Shown here: positions 58,585 to 64,000 of the stretch, piece after piece | Numbering within the stretch: position 1 is the first letter of the stretch | Layout of the letters: every line of letters starts with the position of its first letter | From: Lagopus muta | Lineage: Eukaryota; Chordata; Aves; Galliformes; Phasianidae | DNA length: 64,000 nt | Direction of reading: 5' to 3' | Assembly (NCBI RefSeq): GCF_023343835.1 | Contig: NC_064444.1 | Coordinates: 17,583,219-17,647,218, forward strand | Notes under the pieces: model-generated | Database searches by the model: none | The model's input: the letters and a program-made list of their open reading frames with translations, nothing else | What the model was told of the DNA's origin: nothing | Translations under genes and position numbers: made by a program

Positions 58585-64000
<5,416 letters not shown>

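Overview
This window is bird nuclear DNA, most likely from a galliform and probably chicken chromosome 11. The evidence is many 3'-truncated CR1 LINE fragments, spliced genes with GT-AG introns, an order RIPOR1 then CTCF that matches human 16q22.1, and coding exons that fit known vertebrate RIPOR1 and CTCF. The species is an inference from family resemblance; no search was run.

Positions 1-11.7 kb hold a small cluster of short-chain dehydrogenase/reductases (SDRs) of the 'C-factor-like' type. A complete six-exon gene lies on the minus strand (1906-4268). A second copy of its first exon (620-766, minus) belongs to a tandem paralogue that runs off the left edge or is truncated. A third, divergent paralogue on the plus strand (8427-11573) keeps all splice sites and catalytic motifs but carries five single-base insertions that break its frame. 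It is either a pseudogene or a stretch with assembly errors. A (TTTCC)n tract of about 460 bp lies just upstream of it.

Positions 11.7-25 kb are GC-rich and show no coding gene I can support. They hold CR1 fragments, a (CATC)n array, a short interstitial telomere-like block (17976-18050) and a CpG-rich segment (18.2-18.9 kb) that may be the RIPOR1 promoter.

Positions 25.2-36.7 kb hold RIPOR1 (FAM65A), plus strand, with 21 coding exons traced from start to stop (1042 codons plus stop) and a further in-frame 54-codon exon that looks like a cassette. Its introns hold two minisatellites, one split by a probable 345-bp solo LTR with a 5-bp target duplication.

Positions 36.7-41.2 kb are intergenic. 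From 41.2 kb to the right edge lies the 5' two thirds of CTCF, plus strand: a CpG-island promoter, a noncoding first exon, a probable second noncoding exon with upstream ORFs, a first coding exon 17 kb further on, and four exons encoding zinc fingers 1 to 6 and the start of finger 7. The remainder lies beyond 64 kb. RIPOR1 (Rho effector, cell polarity) and CTCF (chromatin architecture) are neighbours by ancient synteny, not by shared pathway.
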